Assembly: GCA_037349105.1 (NCBI GenBank)
Contig: JAYJMM010000116.1
Span: forward strand, 3,472,001 to 3,536,000
Source: Limnomonas spitsbergensis
Lineage: Eukaryota; Chlorophyta; Chlorophyceae; Chlamydomonadales
Direction of reading: 5' to 3'
Length of the DNA: 64,000 nucleotides
The position numbers and the translations under genes were made by a program. Positions 48,001 to 56,900 of the stretch are shown here, one piece after another. The notes beneath the pieces were generated by a model. It did no database searches, was not told the origin of the DNA, and was given only the letters and a program-made list of their open reading frames with translations. Positions within the stretch are counted from its first letter, which is position 1; each line of letters starts with the position of its first letter.

Positions 48001-48515
48001 ACGGTGATCACTACCTGGATAAGTGTGACCAGTTGCCAGCGTTCCTCGCGTCGGCAGCCAGAGGTAGAGCCATGGAGGCTTTGGAGAAGGGTCCGAAGAC
48101 TGCTGCAGCTAAACCTGCAGCGGACGGCGCTCTTATGCCAACTGCTGCAGTAGCAAGGGCGCAGGTGGATCCAGATGAACTGCAAAGGGCTGTGCCATAT
48201 GTGTCCTTAGGGCCTGATTACAAGCCGGAGGCTGAGGTAAAGTTCAATCTGGACAACCACTATGCCGCGCGTGCGGTGGAGGAGGATCAGAGTGGTGTAA
48301 GGTTCTATCAACGAGACAATGGTGAGGACTACGAGCACATACATGATGCTGCCTACAGAAGCCCAGGGCTTCATGCGCATGCAACAGAGTACCGAGGTGA
48401 GGAAGTGCACAGTGCGCAGCTTGCGCAATACAATGATGGTTGGGATGAGCCAGGTGACCCTGATCAATGCCCAGGGGTTGAAGCACAGGGATGCTTTGGC
48501 TCCAATTACAACTGA
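45097..48515 (+). pseudogene. Gag-like polyprotein of element A, with a frameshift and stops
   Basis: Starts MSGLGAVEAPKVAPEIEKD at 45097, shifts frame at about 45220-45250, then runs in one frame to 48515 with nonsense codons TGA at 46830 and TAG at 47898 and a terminal TGA at 48513. The C-terminal part has a zinc knuckle, CQICHGDHYLDKC (about 47985). The middle part (46890-47750) is helical and capsid-like (IWDRSLRLFWGNNMHRLHD). A Gln/Gly-rich segment (QGQGTNQGQGHDHHQGQ) lies near 46560. Each nonsense codon is one C-to-T change from a sense codon (CGA or CAG). Nucleocapsid/capsid function is inferred from position and zinc knuckle. Confidence 0.65.
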
Positions 48516-48548
48516 CATGGAGTACCTGGCACCCATCACCTGACAGCA

Positions 48549-50531
48549 ATGGCTGCAGTATTAGGGAGTTTTCGAGATGACTTTGCTAAAAAGGGGTCTA
48601 AAATTTTTCCAGACGGGTTCCAGGGGAAGTCCAGAGTCCTTGCCCCGGTTTCCAAATTAGATACACTTGTCGGGTTTTCGGAAGCTGAGGCTGACGCGGG
48701 CAGATACCGCACAGTTTCTGGAGATCCATTTGTGGACAGGGGGGCAGCTTCTGCTTCACGTTTTCACGAATATCCCAATCTTTTGAGTCATGATGCTATT
48801 GCTGACACTTTCAACCAGTTGCCGCAGGATGTGTACAAAATAAATGAAAGACATCTCATTGACATTGGATGTCTTGACGGTACCCAATGGATGCTAACAG
48901 CAGGGTTTATGTGCACTGACCTGTCTTCTGCAGGGAAACGTACAGGATTACAAGGACAGAAAAGTTCCACATTTTTTCCTCTTATTAAAATTCTAGGATC
49001 TCTGCAGCATATGCAACAAGGGAGACGACCACCCATGTACCTCATTGAGAATGTTGCTGTACAATTTGCTATTGCAAAATCGCAGGCTATGACAGAAGGA
49101 TTCCAGGAACTTACTGAGAGGCTGGGACACCCAGTATGCTTTGACGCTGTTGCTGTAGGTAGCTATGCCCACAGGCTGCGTAATTATTGGCAAAATATAT
49201 GTTCCCCCGCTTCTTTGCAGTTGGTTATGATGTCCTTTGTCCGCGATGATACATTGCGACTGACTGACATATTGGACCATGGAAGAAACCCCCGTACCTG
49301 TTTTAAAGTTAACAGGTACCCATATCATCCAGCCAATGTATTGAACGAACCTCTACGAGTTTTTCCTACGATGGTTGCTAGGATTGAATCTTATGCGTTT
49401 CGTCCAAATCCTGAATATGAACCTGGACTTGTTTTGGAAACTGATCAAACGGGAATTGTCACTAGACACGCTCTGACTATTCATGAGCGTGAACGTGCCA
49501 TGGGATATGCAACTGACTGTACTGCTGGTAAAGACCTGATCTTTTCTGTGCGTCACAGGATAGTTGGAGGCGCTTTTGATGCAAATGCTGTCAGTCATTT
49601 GCTTGCTGTTGGAATTGCAGTTCGATTTGCAAATGTTCCACCTTCGCAGGAAATTTTTTCTGCATTCAATAACTTTCTCCCTCATTCCTTTGCCACTTCA
49701 GGACTGGAGCTGGGGGGGGATAGTGATCAGATATCTCAGCAGCTTAATCATTTATTTGCTGCTGGAGATTCCCTGATCTTACATGCAGCTCAGTCCTTAG
49801 CGGCTGAGTTCATAGAGCAACCCATGACTCGTGAGGAAGAGTCTCATTCATTTGCAGATATCTGGTTGGATAATAATGCTATGCAATATTTAAGGCGTAC
49901 CACTGACACAATGTTGCCCATGCTGACCCCTGTAGAACGCAAGCGTCTTCAACGACGAGCTGCGCTCTATCTCTGGTCCGCTGAAAAGAATATTCTATAT
50001 CGACGAATGCCAGGCGGTACAACCAAGGTGGTACCACCCCCTCGTGACCGGTTGGCACTCGTTCACAAAATGCATGTAGAAAATGGTCATTATGGTAGGC
50101 GCCGCACGACGGGGCTTGTCATGATGACTCACTGGTGGGTTGGTTTATATAACGACTGCAAAAGAGTTGTCCAGTGCTGCGAGGCATGTGATTATACTAA
50201 AGTATCGTTTAATGCTATGCAGCCTGTTATGCATCCCTTACCCATCAGAGGACTTATGTACCGCTGGCACCTGGATCTTTCTGGTCCTTATACGGCTTCT
50301 AACCGTGGCCACACCTATGTTATGGTAGCTGTAGAAAGCTACTCTAAATGGGTTGAGGTATTTCCTATGACTGCTAAATCATCTAAAGAAGTAGCTTACC
50401 ATTTCCTGCACGGCATATTGGCACGATTTGGGGCATGCGCTGAAGTTGTCACAGACGGTGGTGGGGAGTTTCAAGGTGAAATGGACTCGCTGCTTGTCCG
50501 TGCCATGATTGATCATAGAGTCACCAGTTAA
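48549..50531 (+). CDS. C5 cytosine methyltransferase-like region fused to truncated integrase (element A)
   Basis: A 660-codon ORF. Residues about 100-360 follow the order of C5-methyltransferase motifs: motif IV TAGFMCTDLSSAGKRTG with candidate nucleophile Cys122, motif VI ENV (168-170), motif VIII-like AHRLRNYW (207-214), then LTIHERERAMGY (310-321) and VGGAFDANAV (339-348) as motifs IX-X. The SAM-binding motif I (F-G-G) is not evident, and the usual PC before the nucleophile is MC. Residues 500-550 match the retroviral-type integrase zinc domain (HKMHVENGHYG ... CCEACDYTK). Residues 570-660 are the start of the rve core with Asp576 (WHLDLSGPY) and Asp636 (VTDGGGEF). The protein stops at IDHRVTS before the catalytic Glu, so integrase would be inactive. 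The preceding TGA (48513) is in the same frame. Its base composition is more AT-rich than the Gag region. Confidence 0.75.
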   Translation: MAAVLGSFRDDFAKKGSKIFPDGFQGKSRVLAPVSKLDTLVGFSEAEADAGRYRTVSGDPFVDRGAASASRFHEYPNLLSHDAIADTFNQLPQDVYKINERHLIDIGCLDGTQWMLTAGFMCTDLSSAGKRTGLQGQKSSTFFPLIKILGSLQHMQQGRRPPMYLIENVAVQFAIAKSQAMTEGFQELTERLGHPVCFDAVAVGSYAHRLRNYWQNICSPASLQLVMMSFVRDDTLRLTDILDHGRNPRTCFKVNRYPYHPANVLNEPLRVFPTMVARIESYAFRPNPEYEPGLVLETDQTGIVTRHALTIHERERAMGYATDCTAGKDLIFSVRHRIVGGAFDANAVSHLLAVGIAVRFANVPPSQEIFSAFNNFLPHSFATSGLELGGDSDQISQQLNHLFAAGDSLILHAAQSLAAEFIEQPMTREEESHSFADIWLDNNAMQYLRRTTDTMLPMLTPVERKRLQRRAALYLWSAEKNILYRRMPGGTTKVVPPPRDRLALVHKMHVENGHYGRRRTTGLVMMTHWWVGLYNDCKRVVQCCEACDYTKVSFNAMQPVMHPLPIRGLMYRWHLDLSGPYTASNRGHTYVMVAVESYSKWVEVFPMTAKSSKEVAYHFLHGILARFGACAEVVTDGGGEFQGEMDSLLVRAMIDHRVTS

Positions 50532-51463
50532 CCTTAACATAGCCCTTAACATAGCCCAGCTGGATCGCGCCCAGACGGCCAGAAGGCCTACGCTACCATA
50601 GTCTATTGCTATACATACAAATATCCAGCTCAGCTGCTTAACTCGCGGAGCACTCGCAGCCAGTGAAGAGTCACTGAGTCTGCCCGTAGGCGTCCGTCAC
50701 TGCCGTGAGGAAAGAAGTCCGCCACGGACCTGAAGCGCACATCGCGTGTCCTTTAGAAAGGGACGAAGTGGATCTAGCCTGATCAGCCTGATTTGCCAAT
50801 TCCTGCTTAAGGTGCTTGTGCAGCGGAATTGGAATTTTGTTTGCATGCAAACGACCTTGGACAGTGTTTGAACTGCACTTTGCTGTGGTAATCTCCAGAG
50901 AGAGATTGCCAAGCTAAACCCTGAGAATCATTGGGCGTGGCAGCTTCGTGTTGAGTCCAGGAGTGGCTTGAAGATCTGGCTGTGGATTTATACACCCAGC
51001 AGATAATTACCTGTGTGACTGCAGATTGTGATCAGGTGGATCCAATCTTTCATCATTGACAGAAGTGAACTTGTGGATAGAACATCCAAGTTTGAAATCT
51101 TGTGGGTGTGCCAAAGGATCCCCGCAGGACCGCAGAGCTGAGCGGACACTACGCAAGAGGCCACATCCACGCAGGGCGTGTGACATCCACGCAGGACGTG
51201 AGACATCTAGAAGCAGCCCAGCCAGCAAGGTGGGAAGAGCTGAAAAGGCGAAGGAGGATTCCGCCAGATTGAAATTAGTGAGCAGAAAAGCAGGAAGGCG
51301 AGGCCTATCCTGCATATTGCTGTACCTGCCGTCCGATCTTGACTTGCAGACCCTCACCAGATTGCAGTAGGAACAAGGGGCAGAAGCCCAACGTTAGCAG
51401 ATTCTGTAGGGGGTGTCGCCAGCACGCTTGCAGGACCGTGCGGTTCGTAAATTGCCTGTAGGA
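50532..51463 (+). repeat. rearranged LTR fragment and leader of element B
   Basis: 50560-50745 matches the reverse complement of the middle of the LTR at 62750-62950 (agctggatcgcg, ggcctac/gcgc, tgcccgtaggcg, gtccgccacggacctgaagc). At about 50748 the orientation flips: tcctttagaaagggacgaag matches the LTR on the other strand. A duplicated ccttaacatagcc sits at the junction with element A. The rest (50780-51463) has no recognised content. Confidence 0.6.
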
Positions 51464-53908
51464 ATGACAGACGTAGATCAAAATCCCGATAGGCACCAGC
51501 ACTCTGACGTCCAACGGAGGAGTGGGCGTCTGAGGGGGCTGGAGCCGGGTGTAAACCTGATGGAAGCTAGCGATGAGCTGGTTGCAGAAGCCCTGTTGGT
51601 GGCGGAGAAGCTGGCAGGGCCAGTGGAACCGCCCGCAGGAGACTGCAAGGTGCCAGAACCGGGCCGCGTACCGCCCAGAGAGGCAGGGGCGCAGGTAGAC
51701 GGCTCAGCACTAGTGATGCGTAAAGGCATCGGTCGAGGGGGTCCAGTGCCCGCTGATTCCAGGGGCAGCCTGGAATTTGAGCAGTGGCAGACTCAAGCGG
51801 GAACGCCAGAGCTGATTTTGGATCAAGCAACGGAAGTGTCCCAGAGCTGTGACACGCGGCAGAACTGTGATCCTGAAGCCACGCCGCAGCAGAATCCGCC
51901 CAGGGTGGCAAGGGTTGCGCAACGGGTCAAAGACGAGCCCAGCCAGCCGGATCAAAGGGCCAAGGTAGCCGCAGCACCAGGGAGGTTTGCAGGCCGTGAT
52001 AAAATCTGCCCAGACAAACTGCGAATGAAAGCAGAGGAGATGGAGGCCAGGAGTGTGCCTGCAGGGGTCAAACGCGAGGGAGCTGAGGCCCAGCTAGCAG
52101 CGAGCAGGCAGGACTCGCAGGTTAGCAAGGAGAGGGGAAAATCAGCTGTGCCGGTAGGAAAGCCTTGGGCTGACCTAATATCCGAAGAAGAACTGTCAGA
52201 CCCAGTTCTGGAAGAGAAGGGGCGGCAGCCTAAGGCAGGGCTGCGTCCAAGGCAGCAGCTGCGACCGCGCAGGGTGCTGGTTAGAAGAGGGGCAGGATCC
52301 ACAGTCTACGGGACGCCGCTGTCCGGGTTCCCGCCTAGTGTGGGCAGACCGGTGCAGAAATCCAAGGAGGGATCTAGCAGCCAGATGCAAAGAGACGACA
52401 ACCACAAGGAAATCCTGCGAGGATCTTTTTACGATCCATCAAGAGCGCAGGTTACCAGCCCTAGAGAGCCAGAGCGCTCCGGGGCTGGGGATGTAGTGTA
52501 CGGCGAAGAGGAGTCAGAAGGGCAGATGCAGCCAATCGGTTGGGCAGGAATTTTGCAGTGGGCAACGGACCTGTGGAAGCAAGTTTGCTCCAGGACGTTC
52601 TTGCATTTCCAGGACCAGGTCACAGCCATTGAGGAGTTCAAGGCCCATCATCTGCGGGGATGGGCAACAAAGGCTACGATGGGTATTCCCCACACAGGGC
52701 AGGACAGGGCGACGCTGTTAGCCGCCCTTGGACAGGTGTCCAAGGGAGGGGCGGGACGCGAAGCAGCCCTGGCTGTTAAGGCCTTCGCAGACGAATGGTG
52801 CAACGAGGTAACAGGAAATCTGGTGGAACCTGGATCCGAGCCAGAGGATGAGGAGGACCAGGCATGGGAAGGATTTGAAACAGCAGTGCAGCGGCCGGAG
52901 GAGCTCAGGGAGGTGCAAAGGTGGCAGCAGCAGGCAAGGGCCGCGCCAACCCCAACACTCAGATCTGAGTTTTTCGAGGTCAGCAGCAAGCCAAGCCTCA
53001 GAGGACGGCCAAGGGGCAGGGAAGCGCCCAGAGCCAGCAGCCCAGCCGCCAGCGAAAGGGCGGAGTTGACTAGCCGATCACTTGCCAGGATGGCAGAGCA
53101 AGGCATAGCAACACGCAGAGCAAACAGGCAAGAGTCTTATGCATTACTACGCATAGTCGAGGACAAAAAGAACACATGCCAGGAAACCCAGGTGGATTAC
53201 ATCGAGGAATTCCTGAGGAACAGGCAGGCGTGCACAGCCAGTGGAACCAGGCGGGATGAGCCTGCAGGCAACGTGCGAAGCAGTGGTCCAAGAATGCAGG
53301 AAGCCAGAGAGGAAACGCAGTCTGATTCCTATGCCAGGAATTACACAGGCGGGACGCAGCCAGGATGGCAGAGCCAGGAGCCGCCCAGGGGGCAGGCATA
53401 CAACAGAGAACAGCCAAGCCGGCAAAGCCAGGAGCCGCCCAGAGGGCAGGCAGATGGCAGGGAACAGCCAAGCCGGCATAGCCAGGAGCCGCCCAGAGGG
53501 CAGGCAGATGGCAGGGAACAGCCAAGCCGGCATAGCCAGGAGCCGCCCAGAGGGCAGGCAGAGGGCAGGGAACAGCCAAGCCAGCAAAGCCAGGAGCCAC
53601 CAGGGGACCAGCTGAACACAACAGAGGGACGCAGCAGGATTGGCAAGACCAGGAGCAGCCCAGGGGACAGGCAGAACCTGACAGAGCACAGTCTTGGAGG
53701 CCTGGCTCTGACAGCATACCAGGCAGAAGTGAATCGGAACGGCCGCCACCTGATGGGAGTAGAAGCTCCGCAGGAAGAGCAGGCAGACAGCCATCACGAG
53801 AAGATCATGATCAGGAGGAAGATTATTACAGACATGACAGATACCAGTCAGGTCGCAGCCCATCGAGGGGCGGCGGAGGAGGATCTGGGTCACGGTCAGA
53901 ATCAGTAG
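51464..53908 (+). CDS. N-terminal part of element B polyprotein
   Basis: The first ATG (51464) gives MTDVDQNPDRHQHSDVQRR. The product is charged and low complexity, with a more ordered helical segment around IGWAGILQWATDLWKQVCS (about 52540) that may be a capsid-like region. It ends in five 18-residue repeats (SQEPPRGQADGREQPSRH type). The reading frame probably switches near 53.6-53.8 kb: upstream of 53974 the other frame reads an SR-rich protein-like sequence (DYYRHDRYQSGRSPSRGGGG) that joins directly to the next ORF. So this and the next ORF were probably one protein, separated by a frameshift mutation or a programmed shift. The family is not recognised. Confidence 0.5.
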   Translation: MTDVDQNPDRHQHSDVQRRSGRLRGLEPGVNLMEASDELVAEALLVAEKLAGPVEPPAGDCKVPEPGRVPPREAGAQVDGSALVMRKGIGRGGPVPADSRGSLEFEQWQTQAGTPELILDQATEVSQSCDTRQNCDPEATPQQNPPRVARVAQRVKDEPSQPDQRAKVAAAPGRFAGRDKICPDKLRMKAEEMEARSVPAGVKREGAEAQLAASRQDSQVSKERGKSAVPVGKPWADLISEEELSDPVLEEKGRQPKAGLRPRQQLRPRRVLVRRGAGSTVYGTPLSGFPPSVGRPVQKSKEGSSSQMQRDDNHKEILRGSFYDPSRAQVTSPREPERSGAGDVVYGEEESEGQMQPIGWAGILQWATDLWKQVCSRTFLHFQDQVTAIEEFKAHHLRGWATKATMGIPHTGQDRATLLAALGQVSKGGAGREAALAVKAFADEWCNEVTGNLVEPGSEPEDEEDQAWEGFETAVQRPEELREVQRWQQQARAAPTPTLRSEFFEVSSKPSLRGRPRGREAPRASSPAASERAELTSRSLARMAEQGIATRRANRQESYALLRIVEDKKNTCQETQVDYIEEFLRNRQACTASGTRRDEPAGNVRSSGPRMQEAREETQSDSYARNYTGGTQPGWQSQEPPRGQAYNREQPSRQSQEPPRGQADGREQPSRHSQEPPRGQADGREQPSRHSQEPPRGQAEGREQPSQQSQEPPGDQLNTTEGRSRIGKTRSSPGDRQNLTEHSLGGLALTAYQAEVNRNGRHLMGVEAPQEEQADSHHEKIMIRRKIITDMTDTSQVAAHRGAAEEDLGHGQNQ
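53375..53605 (+). repeat. 54-bp coding tandem repeat in element B
   Basis: About four and a half copies of an in-frame 54-bp unit encoding the 18-residue repeat SQEPPRGQADGREQPSRH, with small substitutions between copies. Confidence 0.9.
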
Positions 53909-53973
53909 ATTCGGGACCAGGAGGAACGAACAGGCGCAGACCGGGGGCCTGGCAGGAGTCCAGCGACCAGGAA

Positions 53974-56900
53974 ATGAAAAGGCTCGACAGGGAGCAGGCA
54001 AGGGTGAACCTGCAGCTGCAGCAGCAGATGGTCCCGCAGCTGGCGGGGGTAGCCAAATTCACCAAAATCCCGGCTATCCAAGGCAACGTGCCGGTGTTGG
54101 ATATGTCGCACCTGGGCGCGGTTGCAGCCAGGAAATATTGCCAGGCGTGCGGATATTGGGGATCGCACAACAGGCTGGCGCTGTCAGATGACCCGCCAGC
54201 GCTGGCTGTGGTGGCCGGAGAAATAACTGGGTCGTGCCAGTCGCCATCGGCTATGACAATGCTGGTGAAATCACTGGTCAAGCTATGGGACAGCAAGCCA
54301 GCTAGCGTGGGGCCACTGATGGTAGCCATCAGGGCGGCGCCCCATGCGGGAGACAGGGCTGCCAGAGAAGCAGAAATGATCAGGGGGCTGTGGATTGCCC
54401 CAGCAGAGGAGCAGAGTTGCGAAGCCTCGCTGCTAACCTTGTGGATCAAGGTAGTTCAAGCAGAGGTGGGGAAGCCAACCTCAGATGAGAGGACAGCCAT
54501 CTCCAATCTCAGGCTAGGGGTGAAGACCACCCTCGACCCTGACGTCAAGCCAGAGGAGACGGTGGAAGCATTTGCTCACAGAGTACTGTCGACAGCAGAG
54601 TTGCTGCAGATCTCAAGGGACGCAGTGGACCACTTCGGCAGGAGGCACTCTGTATCGCATCTGTTCCACGACGGGCTTCCAGCGGGTGCTAAGGCCAAGC
54701 TGAGCAAGTTTGTTATGACAGTACCGGGGTACCTCAGCATGACTGATGAAGATCAGATTGCAGTGCTCACACAACAGGTGGTGCTGTGGGAGAAGTTTGC
54801 CCTGGAAATGGGGGACCTGGGAGGCGCAAGCCTCAAACAGATGGCCAGCGGGCCTAGCCAGGGAGAGGTGCAGCCCAACAGAACAAGGAAGGAGAGAACT
54901 GGACAGTGGGAGATGCGGACGCGCCTTGAAAGGGCAGTGAACCCCGCAGGCTCAGCAGCTGCCCAGCAACAGCGGAGTGATGGTAAACCCAGAGGAGTTA
55001 CCTGGGCAGATCAATCCGGGGCACCAAATTACAGCGCAGAAGGCGCTGCAGGGGCAGCCAAGGCGTGCTACCAGTGTGGTAGCACGGCGCACCTGGCCAG
55101 GGACTGCAGGGCGCCCAGGCCCAGGGATGAGCGCAGGCCTGCGCCACTCGCTACAGACATTACAACTGGGCAGGCAAGGCCGCCGCAGCAGCAGTACCCG
55201 CTACCGCCAAGGCCACAGCAGGGTCAACCTGCATGCATGCCGTACGAGCGGAATCAGAACAACAGGCAGTACCAACGGCCAGGGCCTGGCCAGGGGGGTC
55301 AGGCTCAGCAAGCGGCACGCGTATCACACCTAAGCAGCCCAACGGGGCAAGCTGAGCCAGAGGGCTGGCAACAGACTATGGCAGAGATGCTCAGCGAGTC
55401 TGTGGCACTCATGACGCAGGTTGGGCTGGTGCCCAAACCCGCAGGATTCAAACAGGCGGCTCACAACGCTCGTCCTAGGTCATTCTTGCCAGAACCCTGC
55501 CAGGAGGAGGAACCTGAGCAAAGGCTCGTGGAACCTGCCTCCAGGAAGGGAGCAAAGAGGCTGGTTTTGAGCAAATTGGCTGACGATATGTCTGACATTC
55601 GACTGCAGGTGTTCAAGTTGAACGAGAGGCTGACATCGTTGTCGTTCACCACTATGCCCATGGGTTCAGAGGACCACAGGGGTAAGGCCGGTAAAGGCAG
55701 GCAGGAGAGCAAGGCTGTCACAGCTGCACCAAGGCTGCAGTATTTTAAGAATGACAGAAGCAACCTGGAGCAATGTGTGGGACTTATTGTCAAAGGAAAA
55801 GTCCTGGTGGCTCAGAAGGCCCTCATGGACTCAGCATGCTCCTGCCATGTGATCACCGTCAACATTGCTGAACAGTTAGTCGCCATGGGGGCAGAGCTGA
55901 TCCGGACGGATGAGAAAATCCGTACCACAGACAATGCAGGGGCAGATCTGTATGGGGTGCTCTTCATTTATGTGGTGAACGGATACGGTGGGACCAATGC
56001 CATTATGGAACCCACGGTGGTCAGGGTCGTTAAGACGCCACCCGATGCATATGAACACTTGGTAGGGAACCCGGAGTTCCTCAAGTACAGTGGGTTGTTG
56101 GAGGCAGCAGGAAGGCTGACCTTACGCCCCAGAGAAGGTCCCCAGACAGTACGAGGGGTCAGGGAACTCACGCTGTCGCTGGTGCTAGCATCCCCAGCAG
56201 GAAGGTACCAGGCGGCAGCAGTGGCATGGGCAGGAATCCAGTGCGGATTTGCAGAACGGGAAGGGTGGCCTGCGGCCAGTGTTGAGGAAGAACACGAGCC
56301 ACTCTTACAGCATGCCATGGCCACACACGCAGGTGCCGCCATGAGGACTGACCAAGAAGTGGGACAAAGCCGCGGAAAAGCCGCAGATGCAGGCAGAAGT
56401 GCCGCAGATGCAGGCAGGAGTAGCCGTGGGGGCCCACAGGAGGCCCCTTCCAGGCCGTGCCAGCACAGGCAGGTGCAGGCTGCAGTGCCCAGGGAGGGCA
56501 AGGTGGAGGCCAGGGCTGCTGCGTCACAGCAGAGCCAGGCGGCAGCACAGGCAGAGGCCGGTGCTGCGGTATCAAATGAGACAAAAATGGCACGCAAGGC
56601 AGCATCGAGGCCAGCATCTGAAAAGGACATCATCAGGAGATGCTTGGCGGCAAGCCCAAGCCACCCATGCGTCTTGTGCGGGGCGCCTGGCCAGCACTCA
56701 CCAGAGGAGTGCGAACAAAGAATCCAGGAACTACTGCAGAAGGATGTGGCAGTCCCCGCGGCCCGGGTGGCATCACCAGGAGCAACACGGCGGGTGGCCT
56801 TCGGGTCAGCTGCAGCAGGGAGAGCTGCACCCTCGGGATCAGTAAGGCGCTCGGAGGTGCGAGTACCTGGCAGGGGCGAGAGGGCTTGTGAGGAGAAGCC

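Larger units (their letters stand above)
43849..50531 (+). mobile_element. LTR-retrotransposon A, internally deleted, carrying a cytosine methyltransferase
   Basis: It begins with LTR-like sequence (tgtcacagtatattaccgta) and contains a Gag-like frame, then a methyltransferase-integrase frame. Reverse transcriptase, RNase H and a protease are not visible, and integrase stops at the point where LTR-family sequence resumes (50531-50560). From 45249 to 50531 everything lies in one reading frame, broken by three stop codons, so the element is decayed but looks like a single original polyprotein or a fused derivative. Confidence 0.75.
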
